DNA of 64,000 nt from an uncultured Paracoccaceae bacterium (GTDB taxonomy: Bacteria > Pseudomonadota > Alphaproteobacteria > Rhodobacterales > Rhodobacteraceae). Under the pieces are notes generated by a model, which was not told the origin of the DNA, did not search any database, and saw nothing but the letters and a program-made list of their open reading frames with translations. The stretch is from positions 186,001 to 250,000 of the forward strand of contig CANMQO010000004.1 of the NCBI GenBank assembly GCA_947500055.1. Direction: 5' to 3'. Shown one piece after another: positions 1 through 9,189 of this stretch. Both the position numbers and the translations under genes were made by a program. The first letter of the stretch is position 1. Each line of letters begins with the position of its first letter.

Positions 1-329
1 CGATGAAAGAGCATGTCATGGAAGCGGCGATGACCCTGATGCCAATGATCGGCAAGGCGAAGGTGCTGCGATCATGGGGCGGGATCATGGATATGACACC
101 GGATGGCAGCCCGATTATCGACAAGACCCTGACCGATGGTCTCTTCATTGATTGCGGCTGGTGTTATGGCGGCTTCAAGGCTGTGCCGGGATCAGGGTTC
201 AGCTTTGCCCACTTGATGGCCACCGGGCAGCATCATGCGCCGGCGGCCGGGTTCCGGTTGGATCGGTTCCGCGATGGCGTGGGGCTGATGGACGAAGAGG
301 GCACCGGCTCTCAACATAATTTGCATTAG
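1..329 (+). CDS. soxB: Sarcosine oxidase beta subunit, C-terminal end (partial)
   Basis: This is the last 109 or so codons of a gene that begins before the window. The product is the FAD/FMN-carrying beta subunit of heterotetrameric sarcosine oxidase, which demethylates sarcosine to glycine in the cytoplasm. The visible part has the DAO-family C-terminal features: a WGGIMDMTPDGSPIID stretch followed by CGWCYGGFKAVPGSG, which forms part of the flavin pocket in the family. It is followed after 8 bases by soxD, then soxA and soxG, the usual soxBDAG order. The N-terminal FAD-binding motif lies outside the window, so intactness cannot be judged. Confidence 0.93.
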   Translation, partial: MKEHVMEAAMTLMPMIGKAKVLRSWGGIMDMTPDGSPIIDKTLTDGLFIDCGWCYGGFKAVPGSGFSFAHLMATGQHHAPAAGFRLDRFRDGVGLMDEEGTGSQHNLH

Positions 330-337
330 GACAGGAC

Positions 338-601
338 ATGCGGATCACTTGCCCCAATTGCGGCGAACGCGACAGGCGTGAATTTTATTATCAGGGGGAC
401 GCTGTGGCGCTGGCCCGTCCCGCATCTGATGCGGGGCCGCAGGCGTGGGATGATTACTTGCATAATCGTGAAAATCCCGCAGGCGACACCCAGGATCTGT
501 GGTTTCACGAGGCGGGGTGTGGGGCGTGGATTGTTGTCAGTCGCAATACGGTGACCCATGCCATCGATAGCACGACCCTTGCCGCGACGGTGAAGCGATG
601 A
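338..601 (+). CDS. soxD: Sarcosine oxidase delta subunit
   Basis: An 87-residue protein of the usual SoxD length. It is the small zinc-binding subunit of heterotetrameric sarcosine oxidase. The N-terminal CPNCGERDRREF motif provides the first Cys pair, and a later HEAGCGAWIVV segment carries the remaining conserved Cys/His region. It starts 8 bases after soxB, and its stop overlaps the soxA start in an ATGA arrangement, so translational coupling is likely. Identification rests on motif, length and position. Confidence 0.95.
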   Translation: MRITCPNCGERDRREFYYQGDAVALARPASDAGPQAWDDYLHNRENPAGDTQDLWFHEAGCGAWIVVSRNTVTHAIDSTTLAATVKR

Positions 602-3504
602 GACTGCAGGAACCTGAAGATACCGTCAGTTTTACCTTTGATGGTCAGAGCATTCGAGGCGTGCCGGGAGAGCCTGTGGCGGCCGCCCTGATGGCCGCCG
701 GGGTCAAACTGGTGGCGCGGTCGTTTAAGTATCATCGCCCGCGCGGGATCATGTCTGCAGGCTCGGAAGAGCAGAACGCGCTGGTCACGGTCGGGCGAGG
801 CGCGCAGGCCGAACCGAATGTGCGGGCCACAGTGCTGGAGGTGTCCGCAGGGCTGGAGGTATTCAGCCAAAACGCCTGGCCCAGCCTGAAATATGACGTG
901 ATGGCAGTGAATGATCTGATGGCGCCGTTCCTTGGCGCGGGGTTCTACTACAAGACTTTCATGTGGCCCAAGGCGTTCTGGGAGAAGCTTTATGAGCCGA
1001 TAATCCGCCGCGCCGCAGGTCTTGGCGGGCTGAGCGGTCAGCCAAATGCGGACCGTTATGAAAAGGCCTTTGCCTTTTGTGATGTGCTGATCATTGGCGG
1101 TGGTCCTGCTGGATTGATGGCGGCACTGACCGCCGGTCGCGCCGGGGCGGACATCATCCTTGCAGATGAGGATACTGCGATGGGTGGCCGCCTGTTGCGT
1201 GAGGTCGAGGATATTGACGGGCAGCCCGCCGCGGACTGGGTTGAAGAGGCGTTGGTTGAACTGCGGGCCCTGCCGAACGTCCGTCTGATGACCCGGACCA
1301 CTGTGACGGGGGCCTATGATCAGGGGACTTATGGGGCGCTGGAACGGATTGCGGGTCCGCGACACATTGATAAACCATTGGAGTGCTTCTGGCGCGTCGT
1401 CGCCAAACGCGCGATCCTGTCCGCAGGCGCGCTGGAGCGCCCCATTGCGTTTCCCGATAATGATCGGCCCGGCGTCATGATGGCCAGTGCCGTGCGTTCC
1501 TACGTTAACCGATGGGGGGTTGCACCCGGCAAGACAGTCGCCGTTTTTGGCAATAACGACGATGCCCATCGCACTGCCCATGATCTGGCGGCGGCCGGCA
1601 TTACGGTCGCCGCGCTGATTGACAGCCGGCCCGATATACAGGCTGAAGGCGATTTTGAGGTGCTGAGCAACGCCACCGTGACCGCCACCAAGGGACGCCA
1701 CGCGTTGGAAGGTATCACGGTCACGCAAGATGGCGAGGCCCGCGAAATTCCCGTTGATTGCCTCGCCATATCTGGTGGCTGGAACCCGACGGTGCATTTG
1801 ACCTGTCACATGAACGGGCGGCCAACCTGGCGCGAAGATATCGCCAGTTTTGTGCCCACGCCCGATAGCATTCCGGGCATGGTCACAGCAGGAGCCTGCA
1901 ACGGCGCCTTCACCACGGCTGCGTGCCTGAAAGAAGGCGCAGAGGCCGCCGCTGATGTTGCAAGGGGCCTTGGGTTAAAACCCAAGGTGACGGTGCCTGC
2001 GGCAGACGAGCGTGCCTACAAGATCGCGCCGCTTTGGGCAATGCCGGGCAAGGGCCGCAAATGGATTGATTTCCAGAACGATGTACATGTCAAAGATATC
2101 AACCTTGCGGCGCAGGAAAACTTCCGCTCGGTCGAGCATATGAAGCGTTACACCACCCAGGGAATGGCCCCGGATCAGGGTAAGTCATCGAATGTGGTGG
2201 CCCTTGCGGTGCTGGCGGATGCGACAGGCCGGGGCATTCCCGAAACCGGCACCACAACGTTCCGCCCACCATTTGTTCCGGTCTCTATTGCGGCCATGGG
2301 TGCAGGCAGTCAGGGCAAGGGGTTTGCCCCGGAACGTTTAACCACATCGCACCATGCCAGCGTCGCGCGGGGCGCCCCGATGATCGAAGCCGGTTTGTGG
2401 TATCGCCCCAGCTATTTTCCGCAGCAGGGTGAGACCTATTGGCGGCAATCCTGCGACCGTGAGGTCGGCTATGTCCGCAATGCTGTGGGTGTGTGTGATG
2501 TTTCGACCCTTGGCAAGATCGACATTCAGGGGCCGGATGCTGCCGCGCTTCTGGATTTTGTCTATGTCAACATGTTCTCTACCCTCAAACAGGGCCGAGT
2601 CCGCTATGGGCTGATGCTGCGCGAGGATGGCCATGTCATGGATGACGGAACCACCGCCCGGCTGGGGCCAGAGCATTTCGTGATGACAACCACGACGGCT
2701 GCTGCAGGACAGGTGATGCGCCATCTGGAGTTTGCCTTGCAGGTTCTGCGCCCCGACCTGGATGCGCGGATTGCGTCGGTCACTGAACAATGGGCGCAAT
2801 TTGCCGTGGCAGGACCGCGAAGCCGGGCGTTGCTGAACGCGGTGCTGGATGCGCGACTGACCGACGCTGATTGGCCCTTCATGGCCTGCGGTGATGTTGC
2901 GGTTGCCGGGGTGGCCGGGCGGTTGTTCCGGATCTCATTTTCGGGTGAACACGCTTACGAGTTGGCTGTGCCGGCCCGTTATGGCGCCAGCCTTTTCCGG
3001 CTCCTGACTGCGCAAGCCGAGACCTTGGGCGGCGGTGCATACGGGATGGAAGCACTGAACGTGCTGCGTATCGAAAAGGGGTTCATCACCCATGCCGAAA
3101 TTCATGGCCGGGTCACGGCGTTCGATATCGGAATGGACCGGATGATCAGTCGCAAGAAAGATTGCATCGGACAAACGGCGGCGGCCCGATCCGGGTTGAT
3201 GTCGGAAGAGCGGGAACAACTGGTCGGACTGAAACCTGTTGGCGCCGTCAAGCAACTGACCGCCGGGGCATATCTATTTGAACCGGGCGCAGCTGCCGAG
3301 CGGATCAACAGCCAGGGTTACACCACATCAGAAGCCTATTCACCGACGCTAAAAACCGGTTTGGCGCTGGGTTTCCTGAAACGTGGCCGCGCCCGCCATG
3401 GGGAGGTTATCCGCATGGTTGATCATCTGCGCGAGATTGAAGCCAAGGTTGAGGTTTGCGATCCGGTCTTTTTCGATCCTGATGGGGGGCGTGCCCGTGG
3501 TTAA
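598..3504 (+). CDS. soxA: Sarcosine oxidase alpha subunit
   Basis: A 968-residue protein, close to the usual length of about 1000. An N-terminal domain (about residues 8-95) resembles the Fer2_4 ferredoxin-like fold without iron-ligand cysteines and includes the family signature FKYHRPRGIMSAGSEEQNAL. A Rossmann nucleotide-binding domain follows, with GGGPAG at residues 167-172. The C-terminal part, from about residue 590, is a GcvT-like folate-binding domain that should pass the sarcosine methyl group to tetrahydrofolate. It overlaps soxD by 4 bases and is followed directly by soxG. Nothing suggests it is broken. Confidence 0.97.
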   Translation: MRLQEPEDTVSFTFDGQSIRGVPGEPVAAALMAAGVKLVARSFKYHRPRGIMSAGSEEQNALVTVGRGAQAEPNVRATVLEVSAGLEVFSQNAWPSLKYDVMAVNDLMAPFLGAGFYYKTFMWPKAFWEKLYEPIIRRAAGLGGLSGQPNADRYEKAFAFCDVLIIGGGPAGLMAALTAGRAGADIILADEDTAMGGRLLREVEDIDGQPAADWVEEALVELRALPNVRLMTRTTVTGAYDQGTYGALERIAGPRHIDKPLECFWRVVAKRAILSAGALERPIAFPDNDRPGVMMASAVRSYVNRWGVAPGKTVAVFGNNDDAHRTAHDLAAAGITVAALIDSRPDIQAEGDFEVLSNATVTATKGRHALEGITVTQDGEAREIPVDCLAISGGWNPTVHLTCHMNGRPTWREDIASFVPTPDSIPGMVTAGACNGAFTTAACLKEGAEAAADVARGLGLKPKVTVPAADERAYKIAPLWAMPGKGRKWIDFQNDVHVKDINLAAQENFRSVEHMKRYTTQGMAPDQGKSSNVVALAVLADATGRGIPETGTTTFRPPFVPVSIAAMGAGSQGKGFAPERLTTSHHASVARGAPMIEAGLWYRPSYFPQQGETYWRQSCDREVGYVRNAVGVCDVSTLGKIDIQGPDAAALLDFVYVNMFSTLKQGRVRYGLMLREDGHVMDDGTTARLGPEHFVMTTTTAAAGQVMRHLEFALQVLRPDLDARIASVTEQWAQFAVAGPRSRALLNAVLDARLTDADWPFMACGDVAVAGVAGRLFRISFSGEHAYELAVPARYGASLFRLLTAQAETLGGGAYGMEALNVLRIEKGFITHAEIHGRVTAFDIGMDRMISRKKDCIGQTAAARSGLMSEEREQLVGLKPVGAVKQLTAGAYLFEPGAAAERINSQGYTTSEAYSPTLKTGLALGFLKRGRARHGEVIRMVDHLREIEAKVEVCDPVFFDPDGGRARG

Positions 3505-4033
3505 GCTGCTACCCCAAACCCCCTGCGCTGACCTGCTGCCATGCACGATAGGCGCCATCACAATGACTGAGGTTGTCCTGGAGCGATTGGTGTTGGTGTC
3601 GCCCTATATCGGCCAGGCCAAGTGGGCTTCGGCGGCGCTCAAAGAGCAGATCGGGCTGGGGCTGTCGGCGCCGGGTCGCGCGATCAGCAATCGGCGCGCG
3701 CGGGTGATCTGGGCAGGGCAACGCAGTTGGTTGGTTGCGGCTGAGGTGAAGCTGGAGGGATTGGCTGCTGTCACGGATCAGTCAGACGCCTGGGCCAGTC
3801 TGCGGATCGAAGGGGCAGGGGTTGAGGATGTTCTGGCGCGGCTGGTCCCGATTGATTTGCGGGCCAGTACTTTTAAGGGCGGGCATACGGCGCGCACGAT
3901 GCTGGCGCATATGAATGTCGCGATCACCCGTGTTGGCGCACAGGCGTTTGAGGTGATGGCAATGCGGTCAATGGCCGGGACATTGGTGCATGATTTGCAA
4001 GCCGCCGCCGCGCAAGTCACCGCACGCGGCTAG
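3497..4033 (+). CDS. soxG: Sarcosine oxidase gamma subunit
   Basis: About 178 residues, with the typical SoxG opening (VKLLPQTPCADLLP) and a distant GcvT-like fold. Gamma is the fourth subunit of the oxidase and is needed for assembly. I chose the GTG at 3497 because a G-rich Shine-Dalgarno candidate lies at 3484-3489 with about 7 bases of spacing; an ATG at 3482 and a GTG at 3491 are alternatives. The start overlaps the end of soxA by 8 bases, so translation is probably coupled. The gene is less conserved than soxBDA, but the context is decisive. Confidence 0.9.
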   Translation: MVKLLPQTPCADLLPCTIGAITMTEVVLERLVLVSPYIGQAKWASAALKEQIGLGLSAPGRAISNRRARVIWAGQRSWLVAAEVKLEGLAAVTDQSDAWASLRIEGAGVEDVLARLVPIDLRASTFKGGHTARTMLAHMNVAITRVGAQAFEVMAMRSMAGTLVHDLQAAAAQVTARG

Positions 4034-4079
4034 GATTGCGGGCAGGACCTGTTGGGTTTAGTTTGGGACGTGTAGGTGG

Positions 4080-5048
4080 ATGGGGTCGATGGCCACGGCA
4101 GGCAAGATTACGTTATGGGGCATAGAGGTATTCGTCGCCACGGCGGAGGAGGCCTCGATCTCGGCTGCGTCCCGCAGGCTTGGCACGTCCGCCGCGACCG
4201 TCAGCCAGCAAATTACCAATCTGGAAGGTGCGATCGGGACGACCCTGCTGAACCGGGGTGAACGGCCAGTCAGCCTGACCCCGGCGGGCGAGATGTTCTT
4301 GCGCCGGGCCAACTCAATCCTGAATGAAGCAGAGCAGGCCCGTGCGGAGCTGGCGATGGTGGATCTGAGCCGCCTGACCCGGTTTCGGCTAGGCATGATT
4401 GAGGATTTTGATGCCGATGTAACGCCGAGCCTGCTGCGCGCCATGAGCCAGGAACTGAAGAACTGTCAGTTTCTGCTTGAAACGGGCCCTTCTCATCATC
4501 TGGTGGAACTGTTGGATACCCGCGCGCTCGACGTGATTGTTGCGGCCGACATGGATCAGCCCGCTGCGGGTATGGAGGTGCATGCGCTTTTGCGTGAACC
4601 TTACCTTATTGCCGCCCCCAAAGGGGTGCTGAAAGGTGAAAATATGGCCCGTGGTCTTTCCCGGATGCAGTTGATCCAATATACCACCCGACACCATATG
4701 GGGCGCCAGATTGCCGCGCATCTGGTCCGGCAAAATCTGCGGCCCACCCAACGATTTGAGCTGGATAGTTACCATGCGATCATGGCCATGGTGGCGGATG
4801 GTGCCGGATGGACGATCCTGACCCCACTTGGCTGGATGCGTGCCGGACGGTTTCGCGACGCGGTTGATTTGTTGCCGTTGCCATTTGCGCCGCTTAGCCG
4901 GACAATTTCACTGACAGCCCGGACCGATATTCTGGGTCAGATGCCTGCGACCATTGCACACAGGATGAAGCCCCTGTTGCAACAGATGATCGTTGCACCA
5001 GCCATCAAGCAATATCCGTGGCTGAAGGGTGATCTAAACCTGTTGTAA
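4080..5048 (+). CDS. LysR family transcriptional regulator
   Basis: A 322-residue protein with an N-terminal winged helix (about residues 10-70: FVATAEEASISAASRRLG, then VSQQITNLEGAIGTTLLNRG and LTPAGEMFL), followed by a periplasmic-binding-protein-like effector domain. It lies 46 bases downstream of soxG on the same strand, so control of the sarcosine oxidase operon is plausible but inferred. Its last 15 bases overlap the end of the convergent aminotransferase gene. The ATG at 4080 gives a full LysR N-terminus. Confidence 0.92.
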   Translation: MGSMATAGKITLWGIEVFVATAEEASISAASRRLGTSAATVSQQITNLEGAIGTTLLNRGERPVSLTPAGEMFLRRANSILNEAEQARAELAMVDLSRLTRFRLGMIEDFDADVTPSLLRAMSQELKNCQFLLETGPSHHLVELLDTRALDVIVAADMDQPAAGMEVHALLREPYLIAAPKGVLKGENMARGLSRMQLIQYTTRHHMGRQIAAHLVRQNLRPTQRFELDSYHAIMAMVADGAGWTILTPLGWMRAGRFRDAVDLLPLPFAPLSRTISLTARTDILGQMPATIAHRMKPLLQQMIVAPAIKQYPWLKGDLNLL

Positions 5049-6224
5049 GGCGCGGTTCGGGCGCATTACGGTTTCTGCCGCCTTCAGGATCACCCTTGCG
5101 ATGACATCACAATCCGCAACGCTCAACCGGGCTGGAAGGCGCACATCGCAGGCACGCATCAGCATCGCGCGGGTTTTGGGAAGCTCTGGCACATCCGTCA
5201 GGAACTGCCAGTTCCAAAAGGCGCGCGCGTTGTCACGGCTTTGCCCGAACACCTGCACGTTGAGACCGGCGGCAGCGGCGGTATCGACAAATTGCCGGGT
5301 GCGGTCTGCATCCATGTTGCAAAGGTTGAACTGAATGGAATCCGGGGCTCGTTCTTCGGGCGCCAGCTTTTCCGGCACCGCAATCCACGGGGACTGGTTA
5401 AGCTGTTTTGCCACATGGTCATGATTGCGCCGTCCATTGGCAACGCGCCGGGGCAGGGCGTCCAACTGTGGTCGGATGATTGCTGCGGATAGCGTATTTA
5501 ACCGCTGATTATAAAGCGGCAATTTGTTCTGCCAGCGGGCAAAACTATCTTGCAAAACGGGGTGTTTTTTCCAGTTATGCTCATAGGCCCCGGACATGAT
5601 CACCGCCCGGGCCATCAGGTCAGGATCATCTGTGATCATGATCCCGCCTTCGCCCGCATTCAACAGCTTGTAGGACTGAAAACTGAAACAGCCGATGGCG
5701 CCCAATGTGCCGATACTCTGACCGTGCCAGGTTGTGCCCAGCGAATGCGCAGCGTCTTCAATCAGTGGAATATGCGCCTGATCGCAAAGCTTACGGATCG
5801 CATCCATATCCGACGTATGGCCACGCATATGGCTGATGATGACCGCGCTGACATCGGCCAGTTTGGCGGCGAAATCTTCGAGATCGATCCGGTAGTTGTC
5901 GCCGCATTCGCAAAGGACAGGAATGCAATCCGCATGGATCACCGCCGATGGGACCGCACCGAAGGTGAACGCCGGGATCAGGACCTTGGCATCGCGCGGC
6001 AATCCGATCGCCTTGAGCGACAGGAAGAGCGCCGCCGAACAGGATGAAACTGCCAGCGCGTATTTGCTTCCCATCATTTCGGCAAACTCGGTTTCCAACT
6101 GCGCAACGGGGGACTGGTCGGCGGTGTAGCGAAACAAATCACCGCTGCCCAAGATTCGCTGGACCTCTGCCATGGCAGCATGCGGGATGGGTTCTGCATC
6201 ATAGACGTTTGGTATCGTGGGCAT
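5034..6224 (-). CDS. DegT/DnrJ/EryC1/StrS family PLP aminotransferase
   Basis: A 396-residue type I-fold PLP enzyme. SFQSYKLLNAGEGG contains the Schiff-base lysine (about K186), and EDAAHSLGT carries the Asp that contacts the pyridine nitrogen (about D157). Members transaminate keto-sugars in surface-polysaccharide or antibiotic pathways. No sugar nucleotide genes lie nearby, so the substrate is unknown. The gene reads towards the LysR gene and overlaps its end by 15 bases. The ATG at 6224 precedes the normal family N-terminus (MPTIPNVYDAEPIP). Confidence 0.88.
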   Translation of the reverse strand: MPTIPNVYDAEPIPHAAMAEVQRILGSGDLFRYTADQSPVAQLETEFAEMMGSKYALAVSSCSAALFLSLKAIGLPRDAKVLIPAFTFGAVPSAVIHADCIPVLCECGDNYRIDLEDFAAKLADVSAVIISHMRGHTSDMDAIRKLCDQAHIPLIEDAAHSLGTTWHGQSIGTLGAIGCFSFQSYKLLNAGEGGIMITDDPDLMARAVIMSGAYEHNWKKHPVLQDSFARWQNKLPLYNQRLNTLSAAIIRPQLDALPRRVANGRRNHDHVAKQLNQSPWIAVPEKLAPEERAPDSIQFNLCNMDADRTRQFVDTAAAAGLNVQVFGQSRDNARAFWNWQFLTDVPELPKTRAMLMRACDVRLPARLSVADCDVIARVILKAAETVMRPNRALQQV

Positions 6225-6320
6225 TTACATTTTCCAAAATATAGTTTCGGAAAATCGTAACATTTTGCGTGGCGAAAATCCACAGGTTGATGGCGGGAGA
6301 CGCGGAGAATTGGGAACAGA

Positions 6321-7262
6321 TTACAGCGATCTGTGACAGTAATTGCTGACCAGATAAGCAGGGATCATCGCCACAAGGGTCACCGCAATCCCGCCAAGGA
6401 TATCGGCCACATGATGCGCCCCATGCACAAGGATCGCGGGAATCATGATCATGTTGATGATCAGATAGGGCCAAAACAGAAATGTGCGCCATGCAAAGAT
6501 CACGACCAGTGCGCACATCACCATGTGATAGGACGGAAAGGCGACCGCCCCCAGCAGGCTATCCATGGTCACCACTGCCAGCCCGTTTGTTGCATATTCA
6601 AGGATGAGACCGCCATAGGGGCTGTTGGTCATCAGGTCTGCCGCTTGCGCAACGTCGTGTGGAATAGGGAAATAGGTGGATTGGCTGATATTGGGAAACG
6701 CCTGCCAGACCACATAGACAAGCATCAGCCCAAACCCATTCGTCAGGATCAATGCGTCAACATCACGATCCCGTTGCAACCAGGCAAGGGTCGCGACCAA
6801 AAAGATGATCTGGTAGAGCGAGGATAGATAGACATAGCGCAGAAACGTGCCCAGATAGGGGATGCCTGCCACCCATGCCACCGCGTCCGGCCAGTGAAAC
6901 CCAAACCATGCATCGAGCGCCAGCATCGCATCGGTCAAGACCGGTTCCGGTCGTGGCATTTGCAGATGGAACATGATCCCCATCAACATGCCCAACAAAG
7001 AACCCAAGGCGATCGCCAGAGCCGATTTTCCCAACCAGGCAGCACCTTTGTAGGTGCGTCGGTAGTATGCGCCGATGAGCGTCAATGCGATTGCGGCAAA
7101 TGTGCCCAAGGCAAAGCTGCTCCATCCGACCTGTTGCGGCCCCTGGGCATCAATGTAAAGGATCGCGGCAACCACCAACAGAACCACCACCATAATCACG
7201 TATTCGGATTTATGGAAAAAGCCGGTTCTCTGTGTATTGCGGTCAAGCAATGCGGTGGTCAT
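6321..7262 (-). CDS. PAP2-superfamily membrane phosphatase
   Basis: A 313-residue protein with about eight hydrophobic segments. The C-terminal catalytic motifs of the Aur1/Ipt1-like PAP2 branch are visible: FPSYHMVM (the PSxH motif) and HGAHHVADILGG (the H-x3-D motif). Such enzymes remove or exchange phosphate on lipids or phosphoinositol-type groups at the membrane. The middle of the protein is poorly conserved and the substrate cannot be told. It stands alone between two genes on the same strand with more than 80 bases on each side. Confidence 0.82.
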   Translation of the reverse strand: MTTALLDRNTQRTGFFHKSEYVIMVVVLLVVAAILYIDAQGPQQVGWSSFALGTFAAIALTLIGAYYRRTYKGAAWLGKSALAIALGSLLGMLMGIMFHLQMPRPEPVLTDAMLALDAWFGFHWPDAVAWVAGIPYLGTFLRYVYLSSLYQIIFLVATLAWLQRDRDVDALILTNGFGLMLVYVVWQAFPNISQSTYFPIPHDVAQAADLMTNSPYGGLILEYATNGLAVVTMDSLLGAVAFPSYHMVMCALVVIFAWRTFLFWPYLIINMIMIPAILVHGAHHVADILGGIAVTLVAMIPAYLVSNYCHRSL

Positions 7263-7348
7263 CAGTCTGGCCTTGGCTGAATGCGAACTAATCTGCGGAT
7301 TATTGGCTTATTGTGTTCAGAGTGCGGCGTGTTCGGGCCTATTCGGGG

Positions 7349-8653
7349 TCATATGCCCAGCCTGTCACGTAGCGCGTACCATGTCATGGCCAGTGTCAGC
7401 AGGGGCGCGCGAAATGCCGCGCCGCCGGGGAAATTCGGGACGTTCAGGCCCTCTAACACGTCAAACCTGTCGGCTTGTCCTGCGACCGCCTCGGCCATGA
7501 TCTTGCCTGCCAGCCCGGACAGTGCAACCCCGTGCCCCGAAAACCCACCCGCAGAGAGGACGTTTGGCGCAACCCTTTGAATGGCGGGCAGGCGCGGCAT
7601 GGTGATCCCCAGTGATCCGCCCCAGACATAGTCGATCCCAACCCCTTCAAGCTGCGGAAAAAGATTTGTCATCCGGGCCACAAGGGCCGTGCCGATATCG
7701 CTGGGAAAGGCGATGGAATAGCTTTCGCGCCCGCCAAAAAGGAAGCGCTTATCTTCCGACATCCGGTAGTAATTGACCACAAATTTGCTGTCGGCCACGG
7801 CGATATCGCGGGCCAGGACAGTGGCGGCACGGTCGCCAAGTGGTTCGGTGGCGCAGATAAAACTGTTGATTGGCATGACCTTGGCGGCCACTTTTCGTTC
7901 GATGTTTGGCAGGTATCCGTTACCTGCAAGGATCACGTGCTTTGCCATGACCCGCCCATTGTTGGTGCGCAGTTCCGCGGGGTCGCCATGGGCGATGTGG
8001 TGTACTTCTGCGCGTTCAAAGATGCGCACGCCTGCGTCTTCTGCCGCCCGCGCCAGGCCAAGCACATAGCGTAACGGATGAATATGCCCCGCGCCCATAT
8101 CCAGAATGCCACCCTGATAAAGCGGTGATTTGACCAGATCGCCCATGGCATCCGCGCCCAGAACCTCAATCTGATCATAGCCGTAATTTTCGGCCAGATG
8201 GGCCGTGTCCCGTGCGTAGTCATCAGCCTCGCGACGGCTGTAAAACCCGTGTGCGACGCCGGGTGTGTATCGGGCGTCTGGTGCAAGGGTGGCGCAGTTG
8301 TTGCGAATGTCGGCCTTGGCCTCTTCTGCCAGGTCCCAAAGCAGGCGGGCATTGCCGACACCGCATCGCTTTTCCAATGCGGCTTGATCCATATTGAAGC
8401 CGCTGCCGACCTGGCCCCCATTGCGGCCCGACGCGCCGAAGCCGGCGCGATGCGCCTCAACCACCACAACATCCAAACCTTTGCGTGCCAGATGCAGGGC
8501 AGCGGACAACCCCGTGAAACCGGCCCCTATGATGCAGACATCTGCCCGGGTCTGCCCGTAGAGTGCAGGGCGTTCTGGCGGGATATCGGCGCTGGCGGCA
8601 TACCAGCTTTTGGGGAACTGGCCAGGGCGGTCATTGCGATAAAGCGGGTTCAT
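7349..8653 (-). CDS. FAD-dependent amine oxidoreductase, PuuB-like
   Basis: A 434-residue DAO-family protein. The FAD Rossmann motif is DVCIIGAGFTGLSAALHLAR (about residues 37-56), followed by GASGRNGGQVGSG, typical of gamma-glutamylputrescine oxidase (PuuB/OrdL) and relatives. GGSLGITMPRLP and SAGGFSGHGVALSG near the C-terminus are also family features. The nearby glutamine-synthetase-like, amidotransferase and permease genes are what a gamma-glutamyl amine pathway needs. The amine oxidised (putrescine or another) is not certain. Divergent from the GFA gene. Confidence 0.83.
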   Translation of the reverse strand: MNPLYRNDRPGQFPKSWYAASADIPPERPALYGQTRADVCIIGAGFTGLSAALHLARKGLDVVVVEAHRAGFGASGRNGGQVGSGFNMDQAALEKRCGVGNARLLWDLAEEAKADIRNNCATLAPDARYTPGVAHGFYSRREADDYARDTAHLAENYGYDQIEVLGADAMGDLVKSPLYQGGILDMGAGHIHPLRYVLGLARAAEDAGVRIFERAEVHHIAHGDPAELRTNNGRVMAKHVILAGNGYLPNIERKVAAKVMPINSFICATEPLGDRAATVLARDIAVADSKFVVNYYRMSEDKRFLFGGRESYSIAFPSDIGTALVARMTNLFPQLEGVGIDYVWGGSLGITMPRLPAIQRVAPNVLSAGGFSGHGVALSGLAGKIMAEAVAGQADRFDVLEGLNVPNFPGGAAFRAPLLTLAMTWYALRDRLGI

Positions 8654-8708
8654 TTGCGGGTCCAGAACGAATAGCGTTAAGAGGTATTATCCGAAAGGTG
8701 CAGGTCAA

Positions 8709-9143
8709 ATGACAGCCCCAAAACACATACCCGATACCGTACCGGCCGCCTGCCACTGCGGCACCGTTCAGTTCGAGGTGACATTGAAAGGCGGGTTGGA
8801 GAGCGCCCGCAGGTGCAGTTGCAGCTATTGCGCGATGCGCGGTGCCATAGCGGTTTCGGCGAAACTGGACGGCATCCGGTTTCTGGCGGGGCAGGAGGCG
8901 CTGACGCTATATCAGTTCAACACGAACACCGCGAAGCACTATTTCTGCTCAAAATGTGGGATTTACACGCATCATCAAAGACGTTCCAACCCGAATGAAT
9001 TTGGGGTCAATGTTGCCTGCCTAGAGGGGATCAGCCCGTTCGACTTCCCTCAGGTGCTGGTGCATAACGGCGTGACCCATCCCAGCGATGACCCAAATGC
9101 GCCAGAGTTCGCGGGTGTGTTGCGATTTTCGCCACAGACATGA
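8709..9143 (+). CDS. GFA-domain (CENP-V/GFA) zinc protein
   Basis: A 144-residue GFA-family protein. It has AACHCGTVQFEV, CSCSYCAMRGA and YFCSKCGIYTHHQ, the Cys pattern that binds two structural zinc ions. The family includes putative glutathione-dependent formaldehyde-activating proteins. A link to formaldehyde from sarcosine or amine oxidation would be attractive here but is only inferred. It is a single gene, divergent from the PuuB-like gene, and is followed by a palindromic repeat. Confidence 0.88.
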   Translation: MTAPKHIPDTVPAACHCGTVQFEVTLKGGLESARRCSCSYCAMRGAIAVSAKLDGIRFLAGQEALTLYQFNTNTAKHYFCSKCGIYTHHQRRSNPNEFGVNVACLEGISPFDFPQVLVHNGVTHPSDDPNAPEFAGVLRFSPQT

Positions 9144-9147
9144 CCCC

Positions 9148-9168
9148 GTCCCGGACGTGATCCGGGAC
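9148..9168. repeat. Isolated REP-like palindrome
   Basis: Perfect 8-bp arms GTCCCGGA/TCCGGGAC flank the 5-base loop CGTGA, 5 bases after the GFA stop codon. The same arm sequence with a CTTGA or TCAAG loop occurs twice at 12895-12955. It could act as a terminator-like hairpin between the convergent GFA gene and the gene on the minus strand. Confidence 0.75.
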
Positions 9169-9189
9169 CTCATGACCGGTTCTTCTTGG

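Noticed and set aside
505..1809. Long minus-strand open frame of 434 codons
   Set aside because: It lies wholly opposite soxD and soxA, has no family resemblance and is a product of codon bias on the other strand.
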